A stretch of DNA of 7,569 nucleotides from Flavobacteriales bacterium (GTDB lineage: Bacteria; Bacteroidota; Bacteroidia; UBA10329): contig DMRV01000154.1 of NCBI GenBank assembly GCA_003456455.1, forward strand, positions 1 to 7,569. Reading direction: 5' to 3'. Numbering within the stretch: the stretch's first letter is position 1; every line of letters starts with the position of its first letter. Positions 5,699 through 7,569 of the stretch are shown piece after piece. The notes below the pieces were generated by a model. That model was not told the DNA's origin, made no database searches, and saw only the letters and a list, made by a program, of their open reading frames with translations. The position numbers were made by a program, and so were the translations under genes.

Positions 5699-6835
5699 TT
5701 ATCCTTGAATACGAACTAAATCGCCATTGGCAACTTCGTTATAACCTTCAACCACAACTTGGTCGCCAGCTTTTAGCCCATCTATAACCATGGTTTGTCC
5801 GCTGCTTGTTCTACCGGTTTGCACGTACGTTTTAACCGCTTTAGATTTTCCTTCTTCCTTGTTAATCACGAACAAAAAGTCACCTTTGGCATCTTTGCTA
5901 ATGCTAATTGCTGGAACAACCAAAGCACTATCGGCAGTAAAGTCTTTTATCTTGATGGTTGCAATTCCGTTCGGCTTTAGGGAGCCATCGTTATTCGGAA
6001 TTCGTACCTCAATAGAAAACGTTCTATTTAATGGGTTGATGATATTGCTAACCGAACGAATGGTTGCCGTTGTGCTCATTCCAAATGAAGGGAAATCTAC
6101 ATTAACTTCAGCGTTTGGTTTAACGGATTGAACGTAGTTTTCAGAAACATCAGCTTTCACTTTCATTTCGTTCATGTTAACCAACGTTAGAATTGGCATT
6201 CCTGGAGCAGCGAGTTCGCCCTCTTTCTGATGCAATACGTCTACAATTCCACTGAAAGGAGCCTTAACTGTGCTCATAGCCATTTGGGCAACAGCAGTTT
6301 CTTTCTTCTTTTTTAGAGCATCTAAATTGTTTTTGGCTTGAAGCAATTGAATCTCAGAACCAATCTTCTTTTCCCACAACCTTGCCTGACGGTCATACAC
6401 CGTTTGAGCCAGCGTGATTTGATTATCAAGCTCCTCAATGTTTCGTTGAATTACGCTTGTGTTGAGTTTGGCTAGAGTTGTTCCGGCAGAAACACGATCG
6501 CCTTCTTTAACAAGAATCTGCTTAATTTGTCCACCTTGTTCTGGACTTACACTTGCTTGTTCGACAGCCTCAACACCACCATTAATGATGAAGTAATGTT
6601 CAAAGGTTTGAGGTGTGATTCCTTTCACTTCAACCAGAATTCCAGGTTCCTTTTTAATAACAAGACTAGAGTCGGCCGCCATCAGCTCCTCTTCCATATT
6701 GCTGATTTCATTTTGGAGCTTTCCAAGTTCAACTTTCTTGGCGTCTAAGGCCGCTTTTTTGTCTTCGAGCGTTGGTTCTCCGCCACACGAAACGAGTGCA
6801 AGAAGTACAACAGCGATTAAAATATTTGTTCTCAT
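5699..6835 (-). CDS. RND efflux periplasmic adaptor (HlyD/AcrA-type membrane fusion protein), lipoprotein
   Basis: The 378-residue product links the pump to the outer membrane channel. The N-terminus is a lipoprotein signal with lipobox LVSC; C17 would be the acylated first residue. Next comes a charged coiled coil (about 22-55, EDKKAALDAKKVELGKLQNE and onward). The first lipoyl half follows (about 91-124, with the turn VKEGDRVSAGTTLAKLN), then an alpha hairpin (125-186). The second lipoyl half (187-220) contains STVKAPFSGIVDVL, a hallmark of this family. A beta-barrel domain (about 223-300, including INPLNRTFSIEVRIPN) and a membrane-proximal domain (301-378, ending in GLKAGDQVVVEGYNEVANGD) complete it. 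Length and order are normal for the family. The coiled coil ahead of the barrel seems to be a frequent Bacteroidota form. The gene lies 26 bp from each neighbour, in the usual channel-adaptor-pump order. Confidence 0.96.
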   Translation of the reverse strand: MRTNILIAVVLLALVSCGGEPTLEDKKAALDAKKVELGKLQNEISNMEEELMAADSSLVIKKEPGILVEVKGITPQTFEHYFIINGGVEAVEQASVSPEQGGQIKQILVKEGDRVSAGTTLAKLNTSVIQRNIEELDNQITLAQTVYDRQARLWEKKIGSEIQLLQAKNNLDALKKKKETAVAQMAMSTVKAPFSGIVDVLHQKEGELAAPGMPILTLVNMNEMKVKADVSENYVQSVKPNAEVNVDFPSFGMSTTATIRSVSNIINPLNRTFSIEVRIPNNDGSLKPNGIATIKIKDFTADSALVVPAISISKDAKGDFLFVINKEEGKSKAVKTYVQTGRTSSGQTMVIDGLKAGDQVVVEGYNEVANGDLVRIQG

Positions 6836-6861
6836 AATTTGGATAGTAAATGCGTTTTTTA

Positions 6862-7569
6862 TCAGTTGTTTTCGAGTACCACTTTCATTTGAATCTTAGC
6901 ATCCATCGCTTTAAACAGCGTATTGATGTATTCTGTTTGCGCCTGAATTAATTGATTTTCAGCAGTAGTAAGTTCCATGCTAGTAGACATACCTTCTTGG
7001 TAGCGGATGAGCATTTTTTCTTTGATGCGGGTTGCTAGGTTGATGTTTTTCTGGCTGGTTTCTAGTTGCTCTAGAGCAGAGTTGAAATCGGACTTTGCCG
7101 TAATGGTCTGCATCTTCAAAGCATTCTCAGTATCAACTAATTTGTTTTTTACTTTTTGCTGTTCCAGCCTTGCTCTTTTGATGCTTGCAACACCGCCAAG
7201 GTTATCCCAAATCGGAACACTCAACTTTACTCCCCAAAGTGTTTGTGGAAACCAAGGTTGGTCGATATCGAAGAAGCTAAAATCATCTCTGAAAGCTTGG
7301 TGCTTATAATCGAAGAATGCATTCAATCGAGGATAGTACTTAGACTCTTCAATCTTAGCTAGGTATCCTTGCATTACAACATCTTGCTTTATAAGACTGT
7401 ACTGCAAGTTGTTTTCAAGGTCTAACTCCATATCCAGCAATTCTTGATCCGACTGCATTGCCCAAAGTGTTTCTAAGTCATCAGTCAGCGTAATCTTATT
7501 GTCAACAGACATTCCCATCTGATACTTCAGCACATTAAGCGTTGTCTGATGCTGACGGTCAGCCTGTCT
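6862..7569 (-). CDS. TolC-family outer membrane efflux channel (3' part; 5' end outside window)
   Basis: The visible 235 residues are the C-terminal half of a TolC/OEP protein, the trimeric outer membrane duct of the tripartite pump. The frame is open to the right edge and reads RQADRQHQTTLNVLKYQMGM, the typical end of the first repeat (compare N-LLKLQMG in the family). A GTG inside that motif at 7531-7533 is therefore not the start. The second repeat follows: a long helix with YSLIKQDVVMQGYLAKIEESKYYPRL, outer membrane strands around LNAFFDYKH and WGVKLSVPIWDNLGG, then long coiled-coil helices with IKRARLEQQKVKNKL and RYQEGMSTSMELTTAENQLIQAQTEYI. The family is about 430-480 residues, so about half is missing. 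As the upstream gene of the operon, its promoter and any TetR-type regulator lie outside the window. Confidence 0.94.
   Translation of the reverse strand, partial: RQADRQHQTTLNVLKYQMGMSVDNKITLTDDLETLWAMQSDQELLDMELDLENNLQYSLIKQDVVMQGYLAKIEESKYYPRLNAFFDYKHQAFRDDFSFFDIDQPWFPQTLWGVKLSVPIWDNLGGVASIKRARLEQQKVKNKLVDTENALKMQTITAKSDFNSALEQLETSQKNINLATRIKEKMLIRYQEGMSTSMELTTAENQLIQAQTEYINTLFKAMDAKIQMKVVLENN

Noticed and set aside
5790..6131. + strand open frame of 113 codons opposite the adaptor gene
   Set aside because: It is fully antisense to a well-conserved HlyD-type gene and has no domain, signal peptide or start context of its own.
6615..6899. + strand open frame of 94 codons with a Ser/Leu-rich translation
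   Set aside because: It is antisense to the adaptor's lipoprotein signal and coiled coil. The apparent hydrophobicity is the complement of that region.
7531..7533. GTG as a possible start codon of the TolC-like gene
   Set aside because: The frame is open to the right edge and the upstream residues RQADRQHQTTLN belong to the conserved end of the first TolC repeat, so the gene is simply cut by the window.
1..7569. tRNA, rRNA, CRISPR array, insertion sequence or attachment site
   Set aside because: I looked for cloverleaf-like arms, regularly spaced repeats, transposase motifs and terminal inverted repeats and saw none.

Overview
This window looks like ordinary chromosome from a member of the Bacteroidota, probably a flavobacterium-like organism. 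The evidence is a moderately AT-rich sequence, start codons without clear Shine-Dalgarno sequences, a lipoprotein-type RND adaptor with an N-terminal coiled coil, and an outer-membrane-barrel-like secreted protein of a kind common in that phylum. No mobile element, CRISPR array, tRNA, rRNA or phage gene is visible. The genus cannot be named from this sequence alone.

Layout from left to right: (1) the 3' part of a purine nucleoside phosphorylase gene on the + strand, cut by the left edge; (2) a small VOC/glyoxalase-fold gene on the - strand, tail to tail with it and only 2 bp away; (3) a 223-bp intergenic stretch with two inverted repeats and a possible promoter for the VOC gene; (4) a 193-residue secreted, probably outer-membrane beta-barrel protein of unknown role on the + strand; (5) a short intergenic region with a strong bidirectional intrinsic terminator; (6) a - strand operon that fills the remaining three quarters of the window. 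In transcription order, right to left, the operon holds a TolC-like outer membrane channel (cut by the right edge), an HlyD-type periplasmic adaptor lipoprotein, an RND inner membrane pump, and a PaaI-type hotdog thioesterase.

The operon genes are tightly packed: 26 bp, 26 bp, then a 4-bp ATGA stop/start overlap. The first three encode a full tripartite efflux machine spanning inner membrane, periplasm and outer membrane. The thioesterase is last and appears translationally coupled to the pump. Its substrate and its link to efflux are not known from the sequence. The operon promoter and any regulator lie beyond the right edge.

I see no strong candidate for a novel system. The points most worth a second look are the thioesterase coupled to the pump, two extra predicted membrane helices in the middle of the pump, non-AcrB residues in the proton relay, and an Asp in place of Asn at the base-recognition position of the phosphorylase.
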